A DNA stretch of 51,877 bases from a virus, in the IMG/VR virus record IMGVR_UViG_3300027976_000053, positions 1 to 51,877 of that record, one strand, 5' to 3'. The position numbers and the translations under genes are program-made. The notes below the pieces were generated by a model, which was given only the letters and a program-made list of their open reading frames with translations, did no database searches and was not told the origin of the DNA. Of the stretch, positions 1 to 8,723 are shown in pieces. Within the stretch, counting starts at the first letter, position 1, and the number at the start of each line of letters is the position of its first letter.

Positions 1-2
1 TT

Positions 3-3000
3 AATGAAATACTAAACACTTTTGGTAATAGAGGGGGAATAATATCAGCACCTCTATTATGGGCAGCTTTTATTGGTGGTCTTCTTTGGAGAGCTGATGA
101 TACTAGTGAACCTATCGACCCAATAACTTTTGGGGTTTTTGATTCAGAAGTGGAAATTAGTTCAATCTACACCACCAATTATATACCAAATTTAACATAT
201 GTAGTATCAAAACCAAGTAGGTTAAGTTATTTACGTTCAAATATTGGTTATGAAATTACCAAAAATTATGGTATGTCTTTTAATGAAAACCCCAATGCTC
301 ATTATCTCCCAATTGAAGATATGTTACTACAACTTCCAGACCAAGTTAAAAATGAATTTAAAAAAGCTTTCTTTGATTTTGTTATTAGTTCTAAATGGAA
401 AGATGTTAAAAACTCATTAGAAATAATAACAGGTGATGACGCTACTTGGGTTAATAAATGGCATTTAACACCTACTTATACCACAATTAATGATGAAAAA
501 GCTATTTTTAAAAATACGATAAAAACAAATTATAAAACTGAAAACTATTCAATAATAACAAGAGTTGGTAATGGCGATATCGATACAAAATATAATTATG
601 TAACTGAACTTAAAGATAATTCTGCTGCTGTAAATTTTATTTTAGGGTTGATAAACGAAGAAGTTTTAATATCAAACAATACGTATAAAATTTGGAACCA
701 AGAAAGAGTTGCAAATAACGAGACAACTAGTCGTGGTGCGGTTAGCTTTTCTAAATCTGATTTTGAACTTTATATAAATAAAGTTAAAAGTCTTCTACAG
801 GTAGATACTAGAACACAGGAAGAAAAACAAAAAGAAAAAGCTAATAAAATTTTCGGAACTGATAAACAAAACGTCATCAAATTCCAATTATATAGAACAT
901 GTAAAAATATTTATGATAAATGGATTGGTGGTACAACCAGCCCTGATAAAATAATTTTCAGAAATGGTTTACCAAGAAGAAATGGTTTAGATGTTGAATT
1001 AGCAAAACAAAGAGCTATAACTAAAAATGGTAATTCGACACCTACTTTGATTGATAGCTTTAGATTTGTAACTAGGTCTTTTACAGATATCGGTGACGAT
1101 TTTTATGTAAACCCTAAAAATATAGTTAATAGCCTAAAAGAAAATCCAGGTTCAAGTTTTTATGACGTAGTAACGTCATTACTTTCTGACAATCAATTTA
1201 ATTTTATTGCTTTACCCAACTATATCAATTACGATGATTATAACGAATTAAAAACAATATTTGAACCAGTATCTACCATTGATTCGTTTGGTACTGGTAC
1301 AACTGGGCCAGCCTTTGTTTGTGTATATGTTGGCCAAACATCTAAACATTTAGATATGAGTAATTCTTATTATGAACAAGATGGAATTGATTTCCAATGT
1401 GATAAGGATAACAACTTGAAAAAAATAAACGCTAAAGATTTTCTCGAAGATAAAAAACCTTATGAAAACAATGTTGCTGTTTTTTCAGTTAATTATAGTC
1501 AACAAAACCAAAATATTTTTAAAGATATAACCTTAGACCAAAATGAATTTACTGAAACAAATGAATCACTAAAAGTTATTGACGAAATAGCTAACAAAGG
1601 TGCTGAAAATAGAACAACTATAGGTGGTCAAAACCTATACGATGTTTATTCTGTTAGAAGTTACACAGCAGGTGTTGAAATGATGGGTAATGCTATGATT
1701 CAACCTATGATGTATTTTCAATTAAATAATATTCCAATGTTTCATGGTGCTTATCTTATCACACACGTTAAACATGCTATCAAACCTAATAGTATGTTAA
1801 CTAACTTCACTGGGGTTAGGGTAAGAAATATAGAAACACCTATGTTGGATACATCGTTATTATATATGCCTTTATTAGATAGTTTATTAGCGAGTGAGTC
1901 ATACGGAACGAAATCAGTTGATTCTTCGGTTTTTTCAAATTCGCAATATCTAAATAAATCTTTTTTCCCTATTATAGCAACGTTGATTGAAAATGGTTCT
2001 ATAAACGGAAATATTGAACATGGTAATATAACTACTTCAAAAATAATAGTACCAACAGGTATTAAAATTACGATTAGCCCAGAAAGAAAAATTAAATTAA
2101 TAAAAGAAGCTTCAGATTCTTTGACTGAGATGTTAGGTGATTGGGTTGATTGGATGATTGAAAATCAATTTACAGGTAACAAGGGTTCTTTTGCTCATAT
2201 CACTAGTGCTTTTAGAACCCAACAAGACCAAAAAGAAGTTAGTCATCAACATGGTAAAAATGCGGCAAAAGAAGGTACTTCTAACCATAGTTGGGGTATA
2301 GCTATCGATTTTCAATTCTTTAAAAAGAATGGTGAGAAAATTGAAATGTATGATAATGGGGAACCAAACATTAAAGTCGGTTATGACTTAAATGAAAACG
2401 AATCTTTGGTTTGGTTATTAGAAAATTCATACACTTATGGTTGGATTATACCAGAAAAATTAAGAGATAACACTTTATTGGAAGAATTTTGGCATTTTGA
2501 ATATCATGGTAAATCAGCTAAGTGTATTCTTAACAACAAACCTGTAATCAAAGGTAAACAAATTGATACAACAAGAATTTATAACCCAATTGTTAAAAAC
2601 CCTAAAGATAAAGACGGGAAAGAGGCTGTTTATACTTCATGTACACCAGTAAAAATTAAAGGGCCGAAAAGATTAGACGGTACCGAACAAGATTTCTCAG
2701 ATTATTTTATTGGAAATTCGGCTGACTATTGGTCGTTGGTAGCTATATGTGCTTTAGAAAACGACTCAAATCAAGGGAGATGTGATGTTGCACAATCAAT
2801 TTATAATCGATTGGAATCAGGTGTTTATGGTTACTCAACAATCAAGGGGTTAATTTTAGCAAATAAGCAATACGAACCAGTTTCAAGAGCTAAAGAAGAA
2901 TTTAGATTAATAAAAGATAGACAAACAGCTATAAGAGCTTTTGCTAAAGCTAAAAATACAAGTACTCAAATTGCTGATGCTAAAATTTTGGAAACGGAAG

Positions 3001-3242
3001 TTGCTATAAATACTTCTAGTATGGTCCTTTCATCTAAAAATTTCGTTGGTGGGAGAACAGATTTCTACTCATCCTCTATTAAAAATCGTTATCCAGAAAA
3101 AGGAAGACTCGCAGCTGCTGTTGGAGTTAATGTTGAAAGGAATAATCAAATATTTGGGTGGTTTGTTGGTCCTGGGTCAAAGGAATATGGTAGTACCAAC
3201 CCACAACCAGCTAATGAACCAAACTTTGATGATATAACTTAA
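3..3242 (+). CDS. Baseplate hub / tail lysin with two cell-wall hydrolase domains (5' partial)
   Basis: The reading frame is open from the first bases of the window, so the start codon lies upstream; a GTG at 150 is only an internal Val codon. The visible part is 1079 residues. A segment around residues 560-620 (PMMYFQLN, YLITHVKHAI, RVRNIETP) resembles baseplate-hub (gp27/gpD-like) proteins; this is a pattern judgement. Residues about 690-840 form a VanY-like M15 peptidase: the SNHSWGIAID motif gives zinc ligands H762 and D769, and EFWH gives catalytic E828 and ligand H831. Residues about 905-1045 look like a SleB-type cell wall hydrolase (CALENDSNQG with E919, then VAQSIYNRLESG). The likely role is a virion-borne enzyme that cuts peptide and glycan bonds of peptidoglycan during tail penetration. 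Two hydrolases in one hub polypeptide is unusual compared with the single lysozyme domain of T4 gp5. The fold of the first 500 residues is not recognised. Confidence 0.75.
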   Translation, partial: NEILNTFGNRGGIISAPLLWAAFIGGLLWRADDTSEPIDPITFGVFDSEVEISSIYTTNYIPNLTYVVSKPSRLSYLRSNIGYEITKNYGMSFNENPNAHYLPIEDMLLQLPDQVKNEFKKAFFDFVISSKWKDVKNSLEIITGDDATWVNKWHLTPTYTTINDEKAIFKNTIKTNYKTENYSIITRVGNGDIDTKYNYVTELKDNSAAVNFILGLINEEVLISNNTYKIWNQERVANNETTSRGAVSFSKSDFELYINKVKSLLQVDTRTQEEKQKEKANKIFGTDKQNVIKFQLYRTCKNIYDKWIGGTTSPDKIIFRNGLPRRNGLDVELAKQRAITKNGNSTPTLIDSFRFVTRSFTDIGDDFYVNPKNIVNSLKENPGSSFYDVVTSLLSDNQFNFIALPNYINYDDYNELKTIFEPVSTIDSFGTGTTGPAFVCVYVGQTSKHLDMSNSYYEQDGIDFQCDKDNNLKKINAKDFLEDKKPYENNVAVFSVNYSQQNQNIFKDITLDQNEFTETNESLKVIDEIANKGAENRTTIGGQNLYDVYSVRSYTAGVEMMGNAMIQPMMYFQLNNIPMFHGAYLITHVKHAIKPNSMLTNFTGVRVRNIETPMLDTSLLYMPLLDSLLASESYGTKSVDSSVFSNSQYLNKSFFPIIATLIENGSINGNIEHGNITTSKIIVPTGIKITISPERKIKLIKEASDSLTEMLGDWVDWMIENQFTGNKGSFAHITSAFRTQQDQKEVSHQHGKNAAKEGTSNHSWGIAIDFQFFKKNGEKIEMYDNGEPNIKVGYDLNENESLVWLLENSYTYGWIIPEKLRDNTLLEEFWHFEYHGKSAKCILNNKPVIKGKQIDTTRIYNPIVKNPKDKDGKEAVYTSCTPVKIKGPKRLDGTEQDFSDYFIGNSADYWSLVAICALENDSNQGRCDVAQSIYNRLESGVYGYSTIKGLILANKQYEPVSRAKEEFRLIKDRQTAIRAFAKAKNTSTQIADAKILETEVAINTSSMVLSSKNFVGGRTDFYSSSIKNRYPEKGRLAAAVGVNVERNNQIFGWFVGPGSKEYGSTNPQPANEPNFDDIT

Positions 3243-3244
3243 CG

Positions 3245-3275
3245 TTGCTAATTAGTAAAAATATTGGTATCTTTA
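3245..3275 (+). promoter_or_regulatory. Bacteroidota-type promoter (TTG-N20-TATCTTTA)
   Basis: TTG at 3245-3247 and TATCTTTA at 3268-3275 are 20 bases apart, the spacing also seen at five other promoters of this window. The element starts right after the stop codon of the hub gene. The ATG of the next gene begins only 4 bases after the -7 box, so the transcript would be leaderless or nearly so. Confidence 0.55.
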
Positions 3276-3279
3276 CAAG

Positions 3280-3915
3280 ATGGTTGCCAATATTTTCTCA
3301 AAAACTAGTATAGATGTACCTTTCGACTTTAATGTTGTATCATCTTTTGATGATGCGATAGAAGGACTACCTACTTTGATAATTGGATATGATTATGTTA
3401 ATGAGCATTACCCAGATTTCGATATCACCAATATCCATTTAGGGGGTAATTTATATTGGACATTTAAAAAAAACGAGAAACGTGATAAATTAGAAAAAGA
3501 TTTAAGGTGGTTCATAACAAAAGTATATACTGATTTAATAAATGATTTATCTTACATTTTTATTGACCCTATCCAGTATAATAGAAAAACGTTGGTGAAA
3601 ATAATTAGAAAAATATATTCACTCGAATATAAGGTAAGTTATTTTAATGAAGAGATGGTGTACATTTATGGTGGTAAATTTATCTTTGGTGTTAACCTAA
3701 AACTGTTGAAATATATGGGTTTAGACGTGGAAAAAATTAAATTTAAAATTAAGAACATAAGTGACGTTTTTTTAGATGATAAAGAGATACTTATTGAATA
3801 TAAGAGCACAATATCTTCACTTGATAATAAAGTTAGATATATACCGTTTTTATACTTGATAAGAAATGGAAAAAACAATACTTCTAGCGTCTTTCATCTT
3901 TCCAGAGAGAGTTGA
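3280..3915 (+). CDS. Hypothetical protein, 211 aa
   Basis: I do not recognise this protein. It is 211 residues, lysine- and isoleucine-rich, predicted soluble, with no signal peptide, membrane segment or metal motif that I can see. The start is chosen at the ATG just downstream of the -7 box at 3268-3275; using it implies a leaderless message. The 3' end overlaps the next gene by 50 bases in another frame, which suggests translational coupling and a shared role. Its place just after the baseplate-hub gene makes a tail-assembly or chaperone job conceivable, but its own host-like promoter argues that it may be expressed earlier than the structural genes. Confidence 0.6.
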   Translation: MVANIFSKTSIDVPFDFNVVSSFDDAIEGLPTLIIGYDYVNEHYPDFDITNIHLGGNLYWTFKKNEKRDKLEKDLRWFITKVYTDLINDLSYIFIDPIQYNRKTLVKIIRKIYSLEYKVSYFNEEMVYIYGGKFIFGVNLKLLKYMGLDVEKIKFKIKNISDVFLDDKEILIEYKSTISSLDNKVRYIPFLYLIRNGKNNTSSVFHLSRES

Positions 3916-4267
3916 ATGGTTTCTTGGTTACCTTGAGGCTAGATTCTCTATTACCAAAGATAAAGTTTTTTGTTATAAAAACCTTGATGATGAATCAAAG
4001 GTTATTATAACATTTAAAATTGTTATGCAAGAAGGTAATAAGTTAAACCTTAAAGAATTATTTCCAAGTGCTGTCCCTATTCATAAAAAAGGTAATGCGT
4101 TATATACTATAAACGCTTTAAATAAACTGATTGATAAAACTCATGTTTCAGAAACTGGTATTATTGATTACAAATCAATAAAAATAAATTGGGATGAATA
4201 TCAGAATAAAATCATATTAATCGATAATAAAGAACTAGCCATTTTCAGTATAGAAAGGGTTTTTTGA
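3866..4267 (+). CDS. Hypothetical protein, 133 aa
   Basis: This small protein is not recognised. It overlaps the end of the preceding gene by 50 bases; the ATG at 3866 is the earliest usable start and gives a plausible folded protein of 133 residues (MEKTILLASF start). I see no membrane segment after the short hydrophobic N-terminus and no cysteine or metal motif. The long overlap favours co-expression with the 211-residue gene upstream. A late-like promoter box follows at 4277, so this gene probably closes a small transcription unit. Confidence 0.6.
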   Translation: MEKTILLASFIFPERVEWFLGYLEARFSITKDKVFCYKNLDDESKVIITFKIVMQEGNKLNLKELFPSAVPIHKKGNALYTINALNKLIDKTHVSETGIIDYKSIKINWDEYQNKIILIDNKELAIFSIERVF

Positions 4268-4276
4268 TAGTTCCAT

Positions 4277-4286
4277 TATATTTATA
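4277..4286 (+). promoter_or_regulatory. Late-like promoter box TATATTTATA
   Basis: TATATTTATA lies 30 bases upstream of the ATG at 4317. No TTG is present at the 20-base distance where the host-like promoters of this window carry it. The same 10-mer precedes other genes at 33840, 40427 and 50855. The background rate of such AT-rich words is high, so confidence is moderate. Confidence 0.4.
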
Positions 4287-4316
4287 TAAAAGATAACAAG
4301 ACTTTAAATATAAGTT

Positions 4317-4499
4317 ATGGAAAATAAAACCCCAATAGAAAAAAAAGAAGCTTTGAAAAAAGCTTTGAACTCTATGTTAGACGAAAATTCAGATGTGGAT
4401 TGTTCAACAGGTGTTTGTGTTATAAAAGGTGATAAAAGCCTAGTAGAACGCATTAACAAAAAAATAATAACAGAAGACGGTAGACAACTATTATTTTAA
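4317..4499 (+). CDS. Hypothetical small protein, 60 aa
   Basis: This short charged protein of 60 residues has a helical N-terminus and a central DCSTGVC motif with two cysteines five apart, followed by a basic C-terminal segment. I do not recognise the family. Its stop codon is directly followed by the ATG of the next gene with no spacer, so the two are almost certainly co-translated. With a late-like promoter box upstream, a minor virion or assembly role is plausible but unproven. Confidence 0.55.
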   Translation: MENKTPIEKKEALKKALNSMLDENSDVDCSTGVCVIKGDKSLVERINKKIITEDGRQLLF

Positions 4500-5294
4500 A
4501 TGAAAAAGAACTTTAACCAAGCTTTATTAAACGAAGAAATTAAAAAATTCATGTTTCTTACTGAATATGATTTTTATCAAGAAAAAAAAGAAACTCCAGA
4601 ATACAAAGACCTTCTTTTAGGTGATGAACCAATGATAGAAGCGGATGACGCACCTTCAGATTTAGAACCTGAAGACCAAGTTGATAGCGCAGCTGGAAAC
4701 ATCGCGTCAGATTTAGGTATAGACGATGCTAACCCTGAAGGTGGTGAAGAAGGTGGTGAAGAAATGGGTAACACCCCAGAACCTGATGCAAACGCTGAAG
4801 AAATTCCAGCACCAGAACCAACTCCACCGCCAATTCCAGAACCACAAAGTGATGATGTGGAAGTAGATGTTACATCTTTGGTACAAGGTTCTGAAGAGGC
4901 TAAAGAATCTGCTGATATTGCGGCTAAAAATAGCCAAATGCTTTTACAAAAATTAACCGATTTGGAAAATAGAATGGCAAAAATGGCTGTTCTTTCAGAT
5001 AAAATTGAAGGGCTTGAACAAGAAATTGTGAAAAGAAACCCAACACCAGTTGAAAAAATGGAAATGAGAACAGTTAGCTCTGCCCCGTTTAACCAAAAAT
5101 TAACTGATTATTGGGCAAACAAAGAAGGTGCTTATGATGTTATGAATAACGAGAAGAAACCTAAAGAGTATGTTCTAACAAAAGATGATGTAGATTCTTC
5201 ATATAGTGCTGCTGGAATTAAAAATAGTTTTTCAGTGGATAAAAACCCATACGAAGAAGAATCAACCGAAGATTATTACGAAGAAGAAATGTAA
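4500..5294 (+). CDS. Acidic, Pro-rich virion-type protein, 264 aa
   Basis: The family is not recognised. Layout: a helical N-terminus (residues 1-25), a very acidic low-complexity region with Glu-Gly and Pro-Glu runs (about 40-120), a predicted coiled coil (about 125-180), and a C-terminal part that ends in another acidic tail. Such long, acidic, coiled-coil proteins are often scaffolds or assembly factors, and a head-core or tail-assembly scaffold is my guess, not a demonstrated function. It starts immediately after the stop of the 60-residue gene and is followed within 10 bases by a strong terminator, so the two form the end of an operon. It is clearly translated in this frame; the antisense frames here are by-products of the repetitive codons. 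Confidence 0.6.
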   Translation: MKKNFNQALLNEEIKKFMFLTEYDFYQEKKETPEYKDLLLGDEPMIEADDAPSDLEPEDQVDSAAGNIASDLGIDDANPEGGEEGGEEMGNTPEPDANAEEIPAPEPTPPPIPEPQSDDVEVDVTSLVQGSEEAKESADIAAKNSQMLLQKLTDLENRMAKMAVLSDKIEGLEQEIVKRNPTPVEKMEMRTVSSAPFNQKLTDYWANKEGAYDVMNNEKKPKEYVLTKDDVDSSYSAAGIKNSFSVDKNPYEEESTEDYYEEEM

Positions 5295-5301
5295 ATTAAA
5301 G

Positions 5302-5323
5302 AACCCCAAATTGGGGTTTTTTT
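5302..5323 (+). terminator. Rho-independent terminator
   Basis: AACCCCAA and TTGGGGTT form a perfect 8-bp stem around a single central base, followed by a run of seven T. It lies 8 bases after the stop of the 264-residue gene and separates the structural-type genes from the gp32 operon. Confidence 0.85.
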
Positions 5324-5435
5324 GTTTTATATGGGTTTTTTTATTTGGTTTAGTTGTATCATAAATTAAATTTCGGTAAGTTTGAAAAAATAAATATTAT
5401 ACGAACTTTAATTCGTGAAATAGAGTAAATTTTAC

Positions 5436-5466
5436 TTGACTTTTCTCAGATTCTATAGTATATTTG
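5436..5466 (+). promoter_or_regulatory. Bacteroidota-type promoter of the gp32-like gene (TTG-N20-TATATTTG)
   Basis: TTG at 5436-5438 and TATATTTG at 5459-5466 are 20 bases apart and match the Bacteroidota vegetative consensus exactly at the -7 box. The start codon is 51 bases downstream, leaving an A/T-rich unstructured leader. T4 gene 32 is autoregulated by gp32 binding such a leader, so the same is conceivable here. Confidence 0.75.
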
Positions 5467-5517
5467 TAATATTAGAATTAAGAAAATAACAACTATATAT
5501 AAATAAAACAAACAAAA

Positions 5518-6426
5518 ATGAGTGTACAAAATAACGCTTTGGCGGCAATGCTAGAACAGTATGAAACCAATAACAAACCGAAGTATGAAAAGAGAACAGA
5601 TAAGGTTTTTGACCTTAAAAATTACTTCACAACTTACCTACCTAAAGGTACTGATTCATTAACAAAAACAATTAGAATACTACCAACAGCAGACGGTTCA
5701 TCTCCATTTGTTGAGATGTATGCACATAAAATCAAAATTGATGGTGAATCGAAAACATTCCCATGTTTAAAATATACGAAAAATGAACCATGTCCGTTTT
5801 GTGAAGCACGTGAAGCTTTATTGGCTACTGGTAGTGAAACAGATAAGGAATTGGCTAAAACATACAACACTAGGTTGATGTATATCGTTAAAGTAATTGA
5901 CCGAGATGATGAAGAACATGGTGTTAAATTTTGGAGATTTAATCACAATTACAAAAAAGAAGGTAATTTGGATAAAATTCAAGCTGTAATAAGGGCTATT
6001 AAAAAAGATATCACTAACCCAGAAATTGGACGTGACCTTTCTTTAACAATAAATAAAAACGATGACATCACTGTAGTTTCTGGTGTTGCATCTTTAGACC
6101 CTTCGCCATTATCTGAAGACCCAAAACAAGCTGCTGAATGGATGGCTGATGACAGAACTTGGAGAAGTGTGTATGCTGAAAAAAACTATGATTATTTATT
6201 AATAGTTGTAAAAGGTGGTGTTCCAGTTTGGGATAAAACCGCTAATTGTTTTGTTGACAAAAACAGTACAGCAGCTGTTAAAACCGAAACCAATGCTTTG
6301 GATACGGAATTAACTATGGGTGTTGAAAACGTAAAGTCTAACATTATCGCATCTACTACTGAAACAATCACTTCAAGTGTTGAATCAACTGTAGAGGATG
6401 AAGTTGATGACGATTTACCGTTCTAA
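5518..6426 (+). CDS. 32: Single-stranded DNA-binding protein, gp32-like
   Basis: This 302-residue protein is a T4 gp32-type ssDNA-binding protein that coats single-stranded DNA in replication, recombination and repair and recruits partner proteins. The zinc-binding signature is visible as H70-x12-C83-x8-C92-x2-C95, almost the spacing of T4 gp32 (H-x12-C-x9-C-x2-C). The N-terminal basic/helical part fits the cooperativity domain, and the C-terminus is a strongly acidic tail ending EVDDDLPF, the usual protein-interaction tail of SSBs. Length matches T4 gp32 (301). It heads the recombination operon, with UvsX directly downstream after a weak hairpin. It has its own strong promoter. Confidence 0.93.
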   Translation: MSVQNNALAAMLEQYETNNKPKYEKRTDKVFDLKNYFTTYLPKGTDSLTKTIRILPTADGSSPFVEMYAHKIKIDGESKTFPCLKYTKNEPCPFCEAREALLATGSETDKELAKTYNTRLMYIVKVIDRDDEEHGVKFWRFNHNYKKEGNLDKIQAVIRAIKKDITNPEIGRDLSLTINKNDDITVVSGVASLDPSPLSEDPKQAAEWMADDRTWRSVYAEKNYDYLLIVVKGGVPVWDKTANCFVDKNSTAAVKTETNALDTELTMGVENVKSNIIASTTETITSSVESTVEDEVDDDLPF

Positions 6427-6448
6427 ACTATTTAATGGTTTTAATAAT

Positions 6449-6476
6449 AAAAAAAGGTGAGAGATTGCCTTTTTTT
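6449..6476 (+). terminator. Probable terminator / attenuator after gp32-like gene
   Basis: Seven A plus GG (6449-6457) can pair with CC plus seven T (6468-6476) around a 10-base loop. Because the stem is mostly A-T, it is likely a leaky terminator that makes gp32 more abundant than the downstream UvsX. Confidence 0.6.
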
Positions 6477-6509
6477 ATTCCAAAATAATAAAAATTAAAA
6501 AGTGTAGTT

Positions 6510-7613
6510 ATGGCTAAAAAACCAGAAAAGAAACAAATTGAGAAAAAAGCGTTTGATGCTGAAAGTTTCTTACTATCAGAAGGATTAAATACTGAACCTG
6601 AAGATAAAGAATTAAGTTGGATACCGTTAAGTAAAGCTTGGCATGATGCTATTAAATTACCTGGGTTTCCTAGGGGTTATGTTTCTTTGGTTAGAGGTTT
6701 TTCAAATACTGGTAAATCAACGGCTTTCTATGAAGCGATTGTAGGTGCTCAAAAAATAGGTGACTACCCTATAGTTATTGAAACTGAAGGAAATTGGAAT
6801 GCTAACCACGCGAAAATGGTTGGTGTTAAATTTATAGAAGTTACTGACGAAGAAACTGGTGAAATTAAATTAAAACCAGATGGTTTTTTATTAATTAGAA
6901 ATCAAGATTTGTTTGCCAGATATAAAAATTACTGTCATAAAGAGAGTAAAATGAAAGCCACACAAACTCGTAACCAACCAGTTATAGAGGATGTAGCTCT
7001 CTTTATGGAAGAGATGATAAAAAAACAAACAGATGGTATTTTACCAAAAAATCTTTGTTTTCTATGGGATTCAATAGGTACTTTAAATGGTTATCAATCA
7101 GCAACAGCTAACGGTAGAAATGCTCAATGGAATGCTGGTGCTATGAATGTTTTTGGTACGATTGTTAATTTTTTAATTCCTTCATCAAGAGCGATAGATA
7201 GTGAATTTACCAACACATTCATTTGTGTTCAAAAAATTTGGTTAGATAACATGAACGGTAGTGTTATCAAACATAAAGGTGGTGAATTTATGTATTACAA
7301 TTGTCGTTTAAATGTTCACTTAGGTGGTGTGTTAACACATGGGACAACTAAACTTAAAGCAACTTCTTTAGGACAAGATTTCCAGTATGGTACTGAGGCT
7401 AAAATCAAATGTGATAAAAACCATGTTAATGGTATAGAAAAGATGGGTAAAATTGCGTCAACACCTTTTGGGTATGTTAACCCAGATGAGTTAGATGAAT
7501 GGAAAAAAACACATCGTCAATTTATTCATGATTCATTAAATGTAACTTATGAAGTTGATGTGAAGTTCGACCAAGAAGATGGAACGTTTGACTCTGACGA
7601 TATCAGAGTTTAA
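6510..7613 (+). CDS. uvsX: RecA-like recombinase UvsX
   Basis: This 367-residue protein is a UvsX/RecA-family strand-exchange protein that forms filaments on ssDNA, working with the gp32-like protein encoded just upstream. The Walker A motif is GFSNTGKST at residues 63-71, followed by the VIETEG segment near residues 89-94 that carries the usual catalytic Glu, and a Walker B-like FLWDSIG near residue 190. The C-terminus is acidic, as in RecA/UvsX. T4 UvsX is 391 residues. It lies in the same direction as the helicase, 5' nuclease and RNR genes, which together form a DNA-metabolism cluster. No separate promoter was seen, so it probably depends on read-through from the gene before it. Confidence 0.92.
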   Translation: MAKKPEKKQIEKKAFDAESFLLSEGLNTEPEDKELSWIPLSKAWHDAIKLPGFPRGYVSLVRGFSNTGKSTAFYEAIVGAQKIGDYPIVIETEGNWNANHAKMVGVKFIEVTDEETGEIKLKPDGFLLIRNQDLFARYKNYCHKESKMKATQTRNQPVIEDVALFMEEMIKKQTDGILPKNLCFLWDSIGTLNGYQSATANGRNAQWNAGAMNVFGTIVNFLIPSSRAIDSEFTNTFICVQKIWLDNMNGSVIKHKGGEFMYYNCRLNVHLGGVLTHGTTKLKATSLGQDFQYGTEAKIKCDKNHVNGIEKMGKIASTPFGYVNPDELDEWKKTHRQFIHDSLNVTYEVDVKFDQEDGTFDSDDIRV

Positions 7614-7642
7614 TATAGTATTAACCCTTTAATTTTGTTTAA

Positions 7643-8701
7643 ATGAACAAAAGACCACCAAGAACTGGTGAAGTAGTTCTTAAAAGAAAAAATACCTTGC
7701 TGGTTGATGGGTCAGCATTGTTTAAACAATCATTCAACGGTGCTAAAGACCAATACAACCATTTTGGTTGTCATATAGGTGGTCTATTAGCTTTCTTAAC
7801 AACATTAAGGATGGTGTTAGAGAATGATTTATACCATAGAGTTTACGTTTTTTGGGATGGAACTTTCAGTGGGAAACTTAGATATAATATTTACCAACCG
7901 TATAAAAGTGGTCGAGGTAAAGATTATATCAATGGCACACAACCTACTGACGAGAGTGAATTAAACCAAAGAAAACTTCTTTGGGAATACCTAAATGAAA
8001 TGTATGTAAGACAAATAAAAGATGAGGTCGTTGAAGGTGATGATTTTATAGCTTACTATTGTCTAAATAAAACCCCGAATGAAAGAATTACAATCATTTC
8101 AAATGACCGTGATTTTTTACAACTATTATCTGATGATATTCGAATCTATTTTCTAGATATGAAAGTTTATGTCACGATAGACAATTACCTTGAATACCCA
8201 AAGAAATTCAAATTTCATCAAAGCAATTCAGTTTTAATGAAAACAATGGTTGGTGATTCAAGTGATAGTATCAAGGGGATAAGTCGATTAGGTGAAGATA
8301 CATTAATTAAATATTTCCCAGAACTAAAAGAAAGAAAAGTTAGTTTAAATGAAATAATTGATAGTGCTAAAAAACAACAAGAAGAAAGGGTTAATAATAA
8401 AAAAAAACCACTTGCGGTATTTCAAAATATCATCAATGGTATTACTGATGGTCCTCAAAAGGAAAAAATTTATGAGATAAATGAATGTCTTGTCAATCTA
8501 AGTAAACCAATGATGACCAAAGATGCTATAGAGTCTTTAGAACAGTTAATGGAAGGGACTTTAGATTCATCGGGTCGCGAATTAAAAAACGTTTTCACTA
8601 TGATGAAACGAGATGGATTAAATCACGCTTTGGGAAATAGAAGATACGAAAGTTTCTTAGAACCATTCAAGAAGCTAATACCAAGAGAAATTAATTTTTA
8701 A
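7643..8701 (+). CDS. 5'-3' exonuclease / flap nuclease (T4 RNase H-like)
   Basis: This 352-residue protein has the acidic residues of the FEN/PolI-type 5' nuclease fold in order: D22 in LLVDGSA, the VFWDG strand, EGDDF, SNDRDF and GDSSDSIKG, the last leading into a helix-hairpin-helix/H3TH region (SRLGEDTLIKYF). The family removes RNA primers and flaps from lagging-strand fragments, as T4 Rnh does (305 residues). The first 17 residues are a basic extension. It lies between UvsX and an unknown gene in the replication cluster, consistent with primer removal and end processing. No polymerase domain is attached, so this is a stand-alone nuclease. Confidence 0.88.
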   Translation: MNKRPPRTGEVVLKRKNTLLVDGSALFKQSFNGAKDQYNHFGCHIGGLLAFLTTLRMVLENDLYHRVYVFWDGTFSGKLRYNIYQPYKSGRGKDYINGTQPTDESELNQRKLLWEYLNEMYVRQIKDEVVEGDDFIAYYCLNKTPNERITIISNDRDFLQLLSDDIRIYFLDMKVYVTIDNYLEYPKKFKFHQSNSVLMKTMVGDSSDSIKGISRLGEDTLIKYFPELKERKVSLNEIIDSAKKQQEERVNNKKKPLAVFQNIINGITDGPQKEKIYEINECLVNLSKPMMTKDAIESLEQLMEGTLDSSGRELKNVFTMMKRDGLNHALGNRRYESFLEPFKKLIPREINF

Positions 8702-8723
8702 ACAAACAAATAAATAAACAAAC

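Noticed and set aside
150-3242. A GTG at 150 as the start of the first gene
   Set aside because: The same frame is open to the first bases of the window, so the GTG is an internal codon and the gene is 5' truncated.
3280-4267. The 50-base overlap of the 211- and 133-residue genes as a programmed frameshift
   Set aside because: No slippery heptamer was recognised at the overlap, and the second gene has its own ATG; simple coupling is enough.
5401-5416. ACGAA/TTCGT short inverted repeat upstream of the gp32-like gene as an operator
   Set aside because: Only five base pairs with a six-base loop; it is too weak to separate from chance without comparison.
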